Shown: positions 41,047 through 51,712, numbered from the stretch's first letter. The stretch is 64,000 nucleotides of DNA from Bartonella tamiae Th239 (GCF_000278275.1 NZ_JH725147.1:980849-1044848); one strand, 5' to 3'. The notes: generated from the sequence alone by a model not told the origin. Made by a program: numbers and translations.

Positions 41047-43341
41047 TTATTCATTCAGTTTTGAAAAATCAGCCACGCTTGTCGTGACAGATTTTATTCG
41101 TTGTAGTAAAGCAAGACGATTGGTTTTAATCGCTTTATTATCATCATTCACAAGCACTTTATTGAAAAAAGCATCAATGGGTGCGCGCAATGTAGAAAGC
41201 ACATTTAAAGCTAAAGAATAATCACCCACAGTGATAGAGTGATGCACTTTTTCTTCAACCTTTTGAATTTGATCAAAAAGCGTTTTTTCTTCCGTTTCAA
41301 TGAAAAGATCAGGATCTATATGTTTTGGTATCACCATTCCTCTTTTCAATTCACTATCAAGAATATTCACAGCGCGCTTTGTCCCAGAAAGAAGATTGAC
41401 TCCGTCTTGACCATTGATAAAAACAATGAGAGCTTCAACACGGCGAGCGAGCTGAAGTATATTGTCAGCATCATCGGTGACAACTGCATCAATAACATCG
41501 TAGCGCGCACCTTCATCTTTTAAATGTACTTTTAAACGTTCATGGAAAAAAGAAAGTAAATCTTTTAGAATTGAATCTGTCTTTATAGATAATGCATTTT
41601 CAAGTTTTATTTCTTCATTGCGCAAGGCGTTGTTTATGTCTTGGGCATCATCAGTTTCATTGGCCTTTTCATGATCAAGTTTACTTTCATAGACAGCAAG
41701 ATCTATTTCGACAATGTGACGGGTAAGCAGCTCTGCTGCTTGTTTAAAAAGCGGCATGAGATGGATTGTCCAATCTCGCGCCATAAGAAGACGAATGACA
41801 CCTAATGATGCACGCCGCAAAGCGTAAGGGTCTTTAGAGCCTGTTGGCTTTTCATCAATGAGCCAAAAACCAACTAATGTGTCCAATTTATCAGCAAGTG
41901 AAACAGCTATAGAAAGTGTATCTTGAGGAATATTATCTGTTGGACCTTGTGGCTTATAATGGTCTTCAATTGCTTGACTAACCAAAGGGTTTTCACCTTG
42001 TAAAGCAGCATATTTATGCCCCATTACACCCTGTAATTCTGGAAATTCACCAACAGCTTCTGTTTGTAAATCTGCTTTTGCCAAACTTGCTGCTCGTTTG
42101 GTTAAAGCTTTATCTGCTTGTACTTGAGGTGCGATAATTTGCGCCAGATCAACAATACGTTCAACACGTTCGCCTTGAGTTCCAAGACGTGCATGAAACG
42201 TGACATCCAAATAATCAAGACGCGCCATGCGCTGATCAAGGGGTTTTGTCAAATCAAGATCAAATTTTTGGGCGGATGGCACAAGAGCGTTCTGATCAGG
42301 GAGATCATTTTGGTCTGTTTGCCAAAAATAGAATGCATCGGATAAACGCGCCCGCACAACTTTTTCATTGCCATAAGCAATCATTTTTCCACCATCAGGT
42401 GCTATAATGTTTGAAACAAGAATGAAATGGTGAGAAAGTTGTGACGGCTCATCTCTTTTACGCGTGACAAAACATTTTTGATTAACACGAATTGTAAGTT
42501 GTATAATTTCGGGTGGAATCGCAAGGAATGCTTCATCAAATTGTCCCATAAGAACGACTGGCCATTCAACCAAGCCTGAAACTTCTTCGGCTAATGCGTC
42601 GTCATCGACAAGATCGAGACCATTCGCAAAACAAAGATTTTGTGCATCGGCAAGAATGATCTCCTTTCGTCGCTGGCCATCAAGAATGACCTTTTCTTCT
42701 TCAAGGCGCGTAATATAATCATCAAACCGCCGAATGGTGATTGGTTTTCCATCACTCAAAAAACGATGCCCATAGGTCATATTCGTGCTTCTTAATCCAG
42801 CAATTTCAAAAGGTATAACTTCCGTTTCGCCTGTTTCAGAACCAAAAACACATAATATATTTTGAAGAGGGCGTACCCATCTTAAAGAATTGTCTTTGTC
42901 AATAAATCTATTCCAACGCATCGATTTTGGCCAAGGAAAATCACGAATGATTTGTGGCATAATCTCAGCAATAATTTCTTGAGCAGAACGCCCATTTTTT
43001 ATGATTTCAGCGGCATAAAAACCACCTTTTTTGGGGTCATTAATAATTTTAGCCTGTCTAATATCGCTTAAGCCTACAGAACGTAAAAAACCCGCAATGG
43101 CTTGCTCACCAGCTTTGATACTTGGACCTTTGCGTTCTTCATGAACATCTTTTGAGCGAGGTGTTAATCCACGAACATCTAAAGTTAACCGTCGTGGTGT
43201 CCAATATTCACGTGCCGCCTCATAGGTTAAACCAGCATCAACCAATTTATTGGTGAGTATTTTTTTCAAATCACCGGCAGCTTTGCGCTGCATACGAGCC
43301 GGAATTTCTTCACTAAAAAGTTCAATCAGTAGATCGGGCAT
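41047..43341 (-). CDS. glyS: Glycyl-tRNA synthetase beta subunit
   Basis: 764 residues from the ATG at 43341 ([20 protein letters not shown]), the family start; a longer frame lies inside glyQ. GlyS carries the tRNA-binding and body domains of the alpha2beta2 enzyme. Recognisable parts are [40 protein letters not shown] and the HD-like region with [13 protein letters not shown]. The start overlaps the end of glyQ by 20 bases, so the subunits are coupled. Confidence 0.97.
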   Translation of the reverse strand: MPDLLIELFSEEIPARMQRKAAGDLKKILTNKLVDAGLTYEAAREYWTPRRLTLDVRGLTPRSKDVHEERKGPSIKAGEQAIAGFLRSVGLSDIRQAKIINDPKKGGFYAAEIIKNGRSAQEIIAEIMPQIIRDFPWPKSMRWNRFIDKDNSLRWVRPLQNILCVFGSETGETEVIPFEIAGLRSTNMTYGHRFLSDGKPITIRRFDDYITRLEEEKVILDGQRRKEIILADAQNLCFANGLDLVDDDALAEEVSGLVEWPVVLMGQFDEAFLAIPPEIIQLTIRVNQKCFVTRKRDEPSQLSHHFILVSNIIAPDGGKMIAYGNEKVVRARLSDAFYFWQTDQNDLPDQNALVPSAQKFDLDLTKPLDQRMARLDYLDVTFHARLGTQGERVERIVDLAQIIAPQVQADKALTKRAASLAKADLQTEAVGEFPELQGVMGHKYAALQGENPLVSQAIEDHYKPQGPTDNIPQDTLSIAVSLADKLDTLVGFWLIDEKPTGSKDPYALRRASLGVIRLLMARDWTIHLMPLFKQAAELLTRHIVEIDLAVYESKLDHEKANETDDAQDINNALRNEEIKLENALSIKTDSILKDLLSFFHERLKVHLKDEGARYDVIDAVVTDDADNILQLARRVEALIVFINGQDGVNLLSGTKRAVNILDSELKRGMVIPKHIDPDLFIETEEKTLFDQIQKVEEKVHHSITVGDYSLALNVLSTLRAPIDAFFNKVLVNDDNKAIKTNRLALLQRIKSVTTSVADFSKLNE

Positions 43342-44284
43342 CAGACGTTTCCTTAAAATTGACCCCACCGGCCTCTGTGAAAAGAAAGGCTTCACCACAT
43401 CGACGTGCAAGATTGCGCACACGTAAAATAAAACTTTGTCGCTGAGTTACAGAAATTACACCGCGTGCTTGCAATAAATTAAAAATATGGCTTGCTTTAA
43501 TACATTGGTCATAGGCAGGCAAAACACATAGATGAAGGCGCTCATCGTCATTTGAATGACCAGCATTCAAAATGTCATTACATTCGCGTTCTGCATCCAA
43601 AAAATGCTGATGTAATATTTCTGTATTGGCAAATTCAAAATTATAGCGTGAATATTCTTGTTCAGCTTGAAAAAAAATATCACCATAACTGATACGTTCA
43701 GCGCCTTCACCCCCATTGAAGTTGAGGTTATAAACATTGTCAACGCCTTGAATATACATAGCCAAACGTTCTAAACCATAAGTCAACTCGCCAGATACAG
43801 GGGAACACTCGATGCCGCAAACTTGCTGGAAATAAGTGAATTGCGATACTTCCATACCATCGCACCAGCATTCCCAACCAAGTCCCCAAGCACCTAATGT
43901 AGGGCTTTCCCAGTCATCCTCAACAAAACGCACATCGTGTAGTGTTGTATCAAGACCAATTGCGCGTAATGATCCAAGATAAAGATCCTGAAGATTTGGA
44001 GGGGAAGGTTTGATAATGACCTGAAACTGATAATAATGCTGTAAACGATTGGGATTTTCGCCATATCGCCCATCGGTGGGGCGGCGAGAGGGCTGAACAT
44101 AAGCGGCTTTCCAATGTTTTGGCCCCAGAGCGCGCAGGGTTGTCGCTGGGTGAAAAGTGCCTGCACCAACCTCCATATCATAGGGTTGTAAAACTGCACA
44201 TCCATATTGTGCCCAATAATTTTGTAATGTTAAAATCAACCCTTGGAAAGAGCGTTTCGGATTGAGATGTTCAGGAAGGTTCAC
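43322..44284 (-). CDS. glyQ: Glycyl-tRNA synthetase alpha subunit
   Basis: 320 residues. The alpha subunit forms the class II catalytic core with beta. Seen are [40 protein letters not shown] with the motif 2 region [20 protein letters not shown], and the glycine-specific segment [20 protein letters not shown]. It is the first gene of glyQ-glyS. The upstream 400 bases contain no visible T-box, as expected outside Gram-positive bacteria. Confidence 0.97.
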   Translation of the reverse strand: MNLPEHLNPKRSFQGLILTLQNYWAQYGCAVLQPYDMEVGAGTFHPATTLRALGPKHWKAAYVQPSRRPTDGRYGENPNRLQHYYQFQVIIKPSPPNLQDLYLGSLRAIGLDTTLHDVRFVEDDWESPTLGAWGLGWECWCDGMEVSQFTYFQQVCGIECSPVSGELTYGLERLAMYIQGVDNVYNLNFNGGEGAERISYGDIFFQAEQEYSRYNFEFANTEILHQHFLDAERECNDILNAGHSNDDERLHLCVLPAYDQCIKASHIFNLLQARGVISVTQRQSFILRVRNLARRCGEAFLFTEAGGVNFKETSDARSTD

Positions 44285-44687
44285 GTGGTCACCTTTAAAA
44301 TTTAAAAAAAGTGCAAACTCTATTATTTTCTTGTTAAAAAGACTTATTCTCTCCTATGAACTTGGTCAAGTCGCAGCTGAAGTGAAACCATGACTTTCCC
44401 CATTCATCCTTTTTATTTTACAGATGTTCGATCCTTTAAGACGATAAAAGCATTTTAAGACGATTTAAATTTTTAAATTTGATAAAACCATCTTTTCAGA
44501 GACATTTAAATAAATATTTTCAAACTTTAATGATGATACGTGTTGATTAAATCTCAGCATGATAATGATTAAAATCGATATATTATGGATTTGCTGTGCA
44601 TTCTTATTTATGCAAAGTGATCGTTGAAAATATCGGCGCGTTTGATGACTGATGAAGTCACTATTATATTGATTAGGTTAGTTGTCT
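44285..44687. other. Intergenic region upstream of glyQ
   Basis: 403 bases between the glyQ start and the end of the TPR gene, both on the reverse strand. A+T-rich; no gene, RNA or convincing hairpin was seen. It should hold the glyQS promoter, but no clear -35/-10 pair could be picked out. Confidence 0.3.
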
Positions 44688-46436
44688 TCACTCATTACTT
44701 TTATTGATTTTTTCAACATTAGAAGATTGTTCTTGCGTTTTTAACCCTGTTTTGAGCTTTTCTTCAATTTTTTCAAGCTCATCATCAGTTGGTTTGCCTG
44801 CAATTGCATGATTCCACTGAAATGTTGCTTCTAACTTTCGCCCAATATGCCAATAGGCATCACCTAAATGATCATTAATTGTTGGATCTCCGGGCAATAA
44901 TTGTACGGCCCTTTCCAGAATTGTAACGGCCTCATCAAATTGACCAAGCTTAAAATATGCCCAGCCAAGAGAATCGACGATATAGCCATCATCTGGACGT
45001 AAATCAGCAGCTTTTTTGACCATATTTAAGGCTTCATCAAGTTTTTCATTACGATCAATCAATGAATATCCAAGATAATTTAAAACCTGCGGTTGATTTG
45101 GAAAAAGCTCTAACGCTTGGCGAAAATCAGGTTCTGCTTTTTGCCATTCCTTCATTCTTTCACGCGCAATACCGCGTTGATAAAATAACAACCAATCTTC
45201 TCTTTGAAGTTGAGGAATTTGATCAATTGTTCGATCCATTACTTTTTCTGTTTTTTCAAAAGCATCTTCTTGCATGTAAATACCAGCAAGAGCCAGCGAA
45301 ATGCGGCGATCATCTGGGTATTCTTCTTCTAAAAAGACAAGATGGTTCAATGCTTTTTCATTATCACCAAAATCAGAATAGCTAAGCGCCAATCTTAATT
45401 CAGAATCACGATAATAAGGCGATGTTTTTTGAACATTTTTATAATATTCTATAGCGCTTTTATAGTCACCAAGCTTTGTCGAAATATCCGCAAGTTGAAA
45501 GAGTGTGGCATCATTTTGAGGTCGTAAGGCAAGGGAGAGTTGTAAAATAATACGTGCAAATGATTCTGCACTACCGCGATTGATAGCCGTTCCTGTATCA
45601 TATAACACTTCGCCAGCCGCTTCTTGTGGCGTTTTGACAAGCCTATCAATTGTGCCACCATTTTCAACATTTTCACGCATATATTTCAAAGCATCGCGGC
45701 CAGAGAGAAGTGTCTCACCTTGACGCAATGTTTTCAAGGCATCATCACGTTTTTTATGACGCAATTGAAAAGAGGCGTAAGCGACAATGACACGTTCATA
45801 AGTATCAGGGGCTGACATGCCCCCTCTTTGATCATTAAGGGCTTGTTTATAATAGCGTTCCGCCTCTTTTTTGTTTCCTGCAAGATCATTCATAAGTGCC
45901 AAATGGAAACTGGTGAAAATATCAAACCATGCTGGTCCCAAAAGTTGTTTTATTTCTGAAGCCGCTTGTTTGCGATTGCCTTGACCAAATGTTGCCCAAG
46001 AACTTATTAAATGTGACATAAGGCGATCAACATCTGTTGATTGCGAGGGTTTAATTTCTTTTTTTGCAGTTTTGTAAGATTTTTTTATAAAACCGTCGCT
46101 TGCCAATGTTAGACGAACAAAACGGTCAATATCTGTATCGTGTTGAAGCGTTTTTGCTAGCTTAACGGCTTGTTTAAAATCACCAGCTGATAATAAAGTA
46201 AGCAACATATCTTGTTGCATGAAAATATTATCTGGTTCAAATGCAAGTGCTTGATTAAAATAATCAATGGCAAGATTAATGTGTTTGTCTTGTCCTGCAA
46301 CACGACCGGCAATGAAAGCACCTGCGAAAGATTCTGCCTTTGTCATAGCGTCATGATGGGCAAAAGCGCTCGAGCTTATCAATATCGTTCCCGCCGATAA
46401 AACTGCTAAAAAACGAGTAGCTTTTGTACGCATCAT
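44688..46436 (-). CDS. Periplasmic tetratricopeptide-repeat protein
   Basis: 582 residues from the ATG at 46436, giving a clean signal peptide (MMRTKATRFLAVLSAGTILI then SSSAFA|HH). A start 24 bases upstream lies right after AAGAGTGTG-type sequence and is less likely. The rest is a series of TPR-type helical repeats, for example INLAIDYFNQALAFEPDN, SAIEYYKNVQKTSPYYRD, AEPDFRQALELFPNQPQVLN and DEAVTILERAVQLLPGDP. It resembles TPR proteins widely kept in Hyphomicrobiales with no fixed role; a scaffold in the periplasm is likely. Confidence 0.8.
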   Translation of the reverse strand: MMRTKATRFLAVLSAGTILISSSAFAHHDAMTKAESFAGAFIAGRVAGQDKHINLAIDYFNQALAFEPDNIFMQQDMLLTLLSAGDFKQAVKLAKTLQHDTDIDRFVRLTLASDGFIKKSYKTAKKEIKPSQSTDVDRLMSHLISSWATFGQGNRKQAASEIKQLLGPAWFDIFTSFHLALMNDLAGNKKEAERYYKQALNDQRGGMSAPDTYERVIVAYASFQLRHKKRDDALKTLRQGETLLSGRDALKYMRENVENGGTIDRLVKTPQEAAGEVLYDTGTAINRGSAESFARIILQLSLALRPQNDATLFQLADISTKLGDYKSAIEYYKNVQKTSPYYRDSELRLALSYSDFGDNEKALNHLVFLEEEYPDDRRISLALAGIYMQEDAFEKTEKVMDRTIDQIPQLQREDWLLFYQRGIARERMKEWQKAEPDFRQALELFPNQPQVLNYLGYSLIDRNEKLDEALNMVKKAADLRPDDGYIVDSLGWAYFKLGQFDEAVTILERAVQLLPGDPTINDHLGDAYWHIGRKLEATFQWNHAIAGKPTDDELEKIEEKLKTGLKTQEQSSNVEKINKSNE

Positions 46437-46629
46437 CACACTCTTCCTTTGTTTTTCCACGGATCGTTTTGAGCCGTAATTAAGACCAGTATTCTCACCT
46501 ATAACAGATGAATTTGCGAAAGCATATCAGATTAAATATCATTGCCTTAGTCAATACGATAACTCTAATGAAACACTATTTATAAATTCAAAAAACAAAT
46601 TTAAAGATGAAAGTGATAATTGCCAATTG

Positions 46630-47655
46630 TTAATTGACACGTGAAATGCAAAAATCAATAACCTCAAGAAGCGCCTGTTTATGTGCATTATCCTTGATAG
46701 GATTTAATGCATTTGCTGCTTGGCTACCGTAAGTGCGTGCTTTAATAATTGTTTTGTCGAGGCTACCATGTTTTTGCATCAATGCGCGGGCATGCTCTAA
46801 TGCGTCATTATCATTTTCACCCCTTTCTAATGATTGTTTCCAAAAGGCTTTTTCCTGCTCATTGCCACAAGCATAAGCGATAATAACAGGCATTGTGATT
46901 TTGCCTTCGCGAAAATCATCGCCTGTATTTTTACCCAGTTTTTTTGCACTGCCGCCATAATCTAGCGCATCATCGACAAGCTGAAATGCTAATCCTAGTG
47001 CGCTTCCATATTCGCGTAAGGCTTTGCGTTCGTTTGTTCCAAATCCTGCAATAATTGGTCCGACTTCAGCAGCTGCAGAAAAAAGAGCGGCTGTTTTTGC
47101 ATTAATAACTTTAAGGTAATTATCTTCAGTCGTTTCAAGGTCTTTGGCGGCAGCAAGTTGCATGACTTCACCTTCTGCAATGATTGATGCCGCATTGGCT
47201 AAGACGGATAATGCATCCATAGACCCTACATCAACCATCATTTTAAAAGCTTGGCCTAAAAGAAAATCGCCAACAAGGACGCTTGCTTGATTGCCCCAAA
47301 TCATTCTGGCTGTGGATTTGCCGCGCCGCAAATCGCTTTCATCAACGACATCATCATGTAATAAGGTTGCTGTATGCATAAACTCCACAGCCGTTGCCAA
47401 TTGAATATGCCCTTTTCCTTCATAACCAAAAAGCCGTGCGCTGGCTAATGTCATCATAGGGCGCAATCTTTTACCTCCTGAAGAAATAAGATGATCTGAG
47501 ATTTCAGGAATCATATCAACATCAGAACCTGCCATTGATAAAATCAATTGATTGACATGGTCCATATCGTTTTGTGTAAGATCAATAAGAGGTTGGATAG
47601 ACGCTTGTTGAGGGTTTTTTAGATCTTTTTTTTGTGCGGCAAACAAGGTGTTCAC
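46630..47655 (-). CDS. ispB: Trans-polyprenyl (octaprenyl/decaprenyl) diphosphate synthase
   Basis: 341 residues. Makes the long isoprenoid tail of ubiquinone from FPP and IPP. Both Asp-rich motifs are present: DDVVDESDLRRGKS near residue 97 and QLVDDALDYGG near residue 227. The segment GKRLRPMMTLASARLFGYEG is the substrate-binding KR region. Chain length cannot be told from the sequence; relatives make ubiquinone-10. It is divergent from the DUF2007 gene, and its product is the substrate of UbiA in this window. Confidence 0.93.
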   Translation of the reverse strand: MNTLFAAQKKDLKNPQQASIQPLIDLTQNDMDHVNQLILSMAGSDVDMIPEISDHLISSGGKRLRPMMTLASARLFGYEGKGHIQLATAVEFMHTATLLHDDVVDESDLRRGKSTARMIWGNQASVLVGDFLLGQAFKMMVDVGSMDALSVLANAASIIAEGEVMQLAAAKDLETTEDNYLKVINAKTAALFSAAAEVGPIIAGFGTNERKALREYGSALGLAFQLVDDALDYGGSAKKLGKNTGDDFREGKITMPVIIAYACGNEQEKAFWKQSLERGENDNDALEHARALMQKHGSLDKTIIKARTYGSQAANALNPIKDNAHKQALLEVIDFCISRVN

Positions 47656-47817
47656 TCCTAAAGCATATTTATATTTGCATGCACCATAAAGAACGCATTG
47701 AAAGGACTCAAGCTTTCATTCTGATTTGACAGAAGCTTTGCTCTAAAATATCTGGAAAACATTTTATATTTTGAAAATGCGCTATATAATCAATGAGGGA
47801 TATGGCACACATCAACA

Positions 47818-48042
47818 ATGATTGAACTGATACGCACAAATGATATTGTTTTATTGTCTTTCGTAGAAAGTCTTATGAAAGAGGCGGATATTATTTATTT
47901 TATTGCTGATTGTCATACGAGTATGGCTGAAGGCTCTATGGGCTTTTTACAACGTCGTCTTATGGTTGATGAGAGGCGTAAAAGTGAGGCGCGAAAAATC
48001 ATTATTGATGTTGGATTAGCGCATGAATTGCGCACGAAATAA
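47818..48042 (+). CDS. DUF2007 family small protein
   Basis: 74 residues. The sequence MIELIRTNDIVLLSFVESLM followed by KEADIIYFIADCHTSMAEGS and a basic C-terminal part matches DUF2007, a small ferredoxin-like fold described as a putative signal-transducing protein; no activity is known. It lies 23 bases before a DNA/RNA methyltransferase gene and is probably co-transcribed with it, an arrangement common in rhizobia. Confidence 0.85.
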   Translation: MIELIRTNDIVLLSFVESLMKEADIIYFIADCHTSMAEGSMGFLQRRLMVDERRKSEARKIIIDVGLAHELRTK

Positions 48043-48065
48043 ATCGATTGATTAGGAATTAAGTG

Positions 48066-48851
48066 ATGGTCGATATTCATCATGATAATGAAACATTAGA
48101 TGAATTTCATCGCGGAGGTTTTTATCTGGTGCAATCGCGACGTCAAGGACATCGCTCAGGTATGGATGCCATGATTTTGGCAGGCTTAGTCCCAACTTCA
48201 TTTAAAGGTCGTGTCGTCGATCTTGGTGCTGGTGCAGGTGCAGCAGGCTTTGCAGTTGCAGCTCGATGTATCAATACAGACGTGACTTTGGTTGAGCGCT
48301 CGCCAGTAATGTTTGCGCTTGCGAAAAAAAGTTTGTCACTGTCGCAAAACAAAATTTTAAAAACGCGTATTAGTATTTTACAAGCTGATGTGACTTTAAA
48401 AGGACGTTATAGAGTTGAGGCGGGATTAAAGAATAATATGTATGATTTTGCTGTTATGAATCCGCCCTTTAATTTTTCTTCTGATCGCCGCACCCCTGAT
48501 GTTTTAAAGGCTGAGGCGCATGTTATGGAAGATACAATGTTTGAAGATTGGCTGCGTTGTGCAGCCGCAATTGTCAAACCCGGTGGTTTTTTAGGCTTAA
48601 TTGCGCGTCCTCAATCTCTTGAGCATATTTTGTTATCTATGAAAGGACGCTTTGGTGATATAAAAATCATTGCTCTACATCCACGTGATGGTCAGCCTGC
48701 AATTCGCATTTTGGTGCATGCAAGACGAGCAAGCAAGGCACCACTTCAAATTCTTCCCTCACTCATCATTCACATGAAAGATGAGCAGTGTTTTACGACA
48801 AAAATTGATAATGTTAATAATGGACTTTTAAGTTTATGGGATCTTCCATAA
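48066..48851 (+). CDS. TrmN6-like N6-adenine methyltransferase
   Basis: 261 residues from ATG 48066 (a GTG three bases earlier is in frame). The sequence has the family start TLDEFHRGGFYLVQSRRQGH with HRSGMDAMILA, the SAM motif VVDLGAGAGAAGFAVAARC near residue 53, and the catalytic NPPF in FAVMNPPFNFSSD near residue 137. This pattern is that of TrmN6 (YfiC), which methylates A37 of tRNA-Val. The substrate is inferred. It is coupled to the DUF2007 gene, and 107 bases separate it from the S49 peptidase start at 48959. Confidence 0.82.
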   Translation: MVDIHHDNETLDEFHRGGFYLVQSRRQGHRSGMDAMILAGLVPTSFKGRVVDLGAGAGAAGFAVAARCINTDVTLVERSPVMFALAKKSLSLSQNKILKTRISILQADVTLKGRYRVEAGLKNNMYDFAVMNPPFNFSSDRRTPDVLKAEAHVMEDTMFEDWLRCAAAIVKPGGFLGLIARPQSLEHILLSMKGRFGDIKIIALHPRDGQPAIRILVHARRASKAPLQILPSLIIHMKDEQCFTTKIDNVNNGLLSLWDLP

Positions 48852-48973
48852 ATCATGTAATCTGCGTTAATAAAATATTGCAGTTTTAAAATTATATCTT
48901 AAATGAAAAGTTAGAAGAATAGACGATAGAAGATCATATGATCACTATCTAAAACACTATGAGGAGTCTTATT

Positions 48974-49825
48974 TTGGCCGGTTTTATTAAACGTTTAATC
49001 CCCCGTCGGTTCCGATCAAGTGCGGTTGAGATACCTGTTGTGCGGCTACAAGGTATGATTATGGATTCTTCTTCACCTTTGCGTCAAACGTTGTCATTAG
49101 GCTCATGCGCGACAGTGTTAGAAAAAGCATTCGGCGAAAAAGACGCACCCGCTGTAGCCCTATCGATTAACTCACCTGGTGGTTCTCCTGTTCAGTCACG
49201 TTTGATTTATCGTCGCATTCGTGACCTTGCAGAAGAAAATAATAAAAAAGTTTTGGTTTTTGTAGAAGATGTTGCAGCTTCAGGGGGATATATGATTGCT
49301 TGCTCAGGTGATGAAATTTTTGCTGATCCTTCATCCATCGTAGGGTCTATTGGTGTTGTATCTTCTTCTTTTGGCTTTCCTGAGCTTTTGAAAAAAATTG
49401 GCGTTGAACGGCGTGTTTATACAGCTGGTAAAAATAAAGTTTCTTTGGATCCATTTCAACCTGAGAAAAAAGCGGATATTGATCATTTAAAAAAATTACA
49501 ATTGGAAATTCATGATACTTTCATAACAATGGTTAAGAACAGCCGAGATAAAAAATTAGCGGATGATGAGACATTATTTACAGGTATGTTTTGGACAGGA
49601 ACAAAAGCTAAGGAGCTTGGACTTGTCGATGAATTGGGTGATATACGCTCTGTTATAAAAAAACGTTATGGACAAGATGCAAAACTGAATCTTATTGCAC
49701 CTTCCAAAGGGTTTTTAGGGCGCAAGACACCTTCGGGTGTTTCGGCATCATTCGTGACGAGTGCTATTGATGGCGCATTAAATGCAGCTGAAGAGCGGAG
49801 TCTATGGCAGCGTTATGGTTTATAA
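48974..49825 (+). CDS. sppA: S49 family signal peptide peptidase (SppA/SohB-like)
   Basis: 283 residues if started at the TTG at 48974, which follows AGGAG at a good spacing; an ATG at 48959 is immediately upstream of that AGGAG and has no site of its own. The catalytic Ser is in VAASGGYMIACSGDEIFADP near residue 105, and the Lys of the Ser-Lys dyad is in RRVYTAGKNKVSLD near residue 155. There is no clear N-terminal membrane helix, as in short SppA forms. It cleaves leftover signal peptides or membrane segments. A small membrane gene follows. Confidence 0.87.
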   Translation: MAGFIKRLIPRRFRSSAVEIPVVRLQGMIMDSSSPLRQTLSLGSCATVLEKAFGEKDAPAVALSINSPGGSPVQSRLIYRRIRDLAEENNKKVLVFVEDVAASGGYMIACSGDEIFADPSSIVGSIGVVSSSFGFPELLKKIGVERRVYTAGKNKVSLDPFQPEKKADIDHLKKLQLEIHDTFITMVKNSRDKKLADDETLFTGMFWTGTKAKELGLVDELGDIRSVIKKRYGQDAKLNLIAPSKGFLGRKTPSGVSASFVTSAIDGALNAAEERSLWQRYGL

Positions 49826-49998
49826 TTTTAATTATATTAGACTTATGCCGTAAAAAAGCTTAAGTTTAAGAGTAATAATTATTCTTTGACTTGGCTGTGA
49901 CAAAATTCTTTAGTTTACGTTATAGAAATGCGTATCCGCCAAACTTTGAGGTTAATATCAAAGAATTTGCCCATATGATGGTTTGGGAAAGGAAAAAA

Positions 49999-50184
49999 AT
50001 GATTAGATTAATTGTTTATGGTTTAATTTGTGCGGCTGCTTTATATCTTTATCGCGCATTAAAGGGAGAATCGCAACGTGTTGCACAGCGTGTCAAACGT
50101 GCTGAAGCCGAACAACGTAACGGTGTGCGTGGAACTCTTGTGCAAGATCCTAAAACTGGCGTATATCGGGTTGTGCGCGATTAA
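49999..50184 (+). CDS. Small conserved membrane-anchored protein, unknown function
   Basis: 61 residues from ATG 49999, preceded by AAAGGA; a longer frame from 49891 adds a section with no sign of being translated. One membrane helix opens the protein (MIRLIVYGLICAAALYLYRA), followed by a charged region with repeated Arg and Glu and ending TLVQDPKTGVYRVVRD. Proteins of this look lie near ispE in other Hyphomicrobiales; I know of no function. A strong terminator follows the stop. Confidence 0.6.
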   Translation: MIRLIVYGLICAAALYLYRALKGESQRVAQRVKRAEAEQRNGVRGTLVQDPKTGVYRVVRD

Positions 50185-50237
50185 ACTGTCCTTTCTTGTA
50201 AAAGTAGATTGTGCATAATTTTTATGGGTTAAAAATA

Positions 50238-50269
50238 GCCACATGGGCTGTCATGTGGTTGTTTTTTTT
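50238..50269 (+). terminator. Intrinsic terminator just before ispE
   Basis: CCACATG (50239-50245) pairs with CATGTGG (50252-50258) around a 6-base loop, followed by TTGTTTTTTTT. This is a canonical Rho-independent terminator. The T-run ends only 8 bases before the ispE ATG. Confidence 0.85.
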
Positions 50270-50277
50270 GCAAGACG

Positions 50278-51150
50278 ATGGAAATTTATACACCTATTAA
50301 AGTAAATTTAGCCCTCCATGTTGTTGGACAACAAAGTGATGGTTATCATAGTCTTGAAAGCTTGGTTTATTTTAGCCTTGATGGTGACAAAATCACGTAT
50401 GCACCATCCAATCATGATGTGGTGAGTGTTTCTGGGTCTTATGCTAAAAATTTAAAGAACAACCAGCATAATCTCATTGTAAAAGCACGTGAGTGTTTAA
50501 CTGCGTATTTTCCAAATTATTATCGCCCTTCCTTTTTGAAGCTTGAAAAAAATCTACCGCTTTCTTCTGGTTTAGGTGGAGGGTCTGGTGATGCCGCAGG
50601 CGTTATGCAGCTTTTACGGCATGCATGGTGTTTAAAAGCTTCGGATAAGATTTGGTCAGAGCTTGCTTTGTCTTTAGGGGCAGATGTTCCTATGTGTTTA
50701 AGCGCTTTAACGACAGGGAAGTCCTTAATTGCGAAAGGTGTTGGCGAAGAGTTAACACTTTTAAATGAAGCATGTCCTTTATGGCTTGTTTTGGTTAATC
50801 ATGGGGAGGAAATTCCCACAGCTGAAATATTTAAACGCTTAAAAAATAAAAATAACACGCCTTTAAATCTTGACATTTCATGTTTAAAACATGTTGATAG
50901 TTTGGTTGAAGCCCTAAAAAAAACGCGCAATGATCTTTACGAACCCGCACGAAGTGTTGCACCCAAACTTGAAGACGTTTTAACATTATTGGATCAAACT
51001 GGATCAAAATTGTCACGTATGTCTGGTTCTGGAGCGACGTGTTTTGGAATTTTTGGTGATAAGAGAGCGGCATGTGCAAGTGCGTCAAAAATTAAAGAAA
51101 AACATCCAACTTGGTTTGTTAAAACGATTAAAACACTTGGCACAATTTGA
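50278..51150 (+). CDS. ispE: 4-diphosphocytidyl-2-C-methyl-D-erythritol kinase
   Basis: 290 residues. IspE phosphorylates CDP-methylerythritol in the MEP route to isoprenoids. The start KVNLALHVVGQQSDGYHSLE and the GHMP ATP-binding motif LPLSSGLGGGSGDAAGVM near residue 95 are clear. The ATG at 50278 follows directly on a terminator and no ribosome site is visible, so translation start and transcription source are unclear. The C-terminal GHMP segment KLSRMSGSGATCFGIF is present. It is followed by moaB with 25 bases between. Confidence 0.95.
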   Translation: MEIYTPIKVNLALHVVGQQSDGYHSLESLVYFSLDGDKITYAPSNHDVVSVSGSYAKNLKNNQHNLIVKARECLTAYFPNYYRPSFLKLEKNLPLSSGLGGGSGDAAGVMQLLRHAWCLKASDKIWSELALSLGADVPMCLSALTTGKSLIAKGVGEELTLLNEACPLWLVLVNHGEEIPTAEIFKRLKNKNNTPLNLDISCLKHVDSLVEALKKTRNDLYEPARSVAPKLEDVLTLLDQTGSKLSRMSGSGATCFGIFGDKRAACASASKIKEKHPTWFVKTIKTLGTI

Positions 51151-51175
51151 AATGTGTTTAGAATTTTGAGTAGCA

Positions 51176-51712
51176 ATGATGAAAAACGAAATTGATGAAA
51201 ATCTTCCCTTTCAGCCATTAAATATTGCTATATTAACCATTTCAGATACGCGAAATATTGATCAGGATCGTTCAGGCGATGTTTTAGAAACACGTTTAAA
51301 AAGTGCAGGCCATAAGCTTTCAGTGCGTAGTATTGTTCGTGACAATGTGAGTGATATTGCTGAACAGGTTAAAGCATGGTCAAAAGATCCCGATATTCAA
51401 ATTATTATAACGACAGGTGGTACAGGCTTTACAGGTCGTGATGTAACGCCTGAGGCCGTAACGCCACTCTTTGACAAAGTTATGGACGGCTTTTCTGCTA
51501 TGTTTCACCATGTTTCTTATCAAACGATTGGCATGGTGACCATTCAATCACGTGCTGTTGCTGGTTTGATAGATGATACATTTGTTTTTTGTTTGCCCGG
51601 TTCGACTGGGGCGTGCAAAGATGCGTGGGATTTTATTTTAAAAGGTGAACTTGATAGCCGACAAAAACCGCATAATTTGGTTTTGCTTCTACCACGCTTA
51701 AAAGAACGATAA
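51176..51712 (+). CDS. moaB: Molybdopterin adenylyltransferase-like MoaB
   Basis: 178 residues. The MoaB/MogA fold signatures are present: LNIAILTISDTRNIDQDRSG near residue 15, IIITTGGTGFTGRDVTPEAV near residue 77 and the FCLPGSTGACKDAWDFI block. MoaB-type proteins bind molybdopterin and in many bacteria adenylate it; in those with MogA the role is unclear. No other molybdenum cofactor gene is in this window. It follows ispE closely, and a 283-base gap with a palindrome comes after. Confidence 0.92.
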   Translation: MMKNEIDENLPFQPLNIAILTISDTRNIDQDRSGDVLETRLKSAGHKLSVRSIVRDNVSDIAEQVKAWSKDPDIQIIITTGGTGFTGRDVTPEAVTPLFDKVMDGFSAMFHHVSYQTIGMVTIQSRAVAGLIDDTFVFCLPGSTGACKDAWDFILKGELDSRQKPHNLVLLLPRLKER

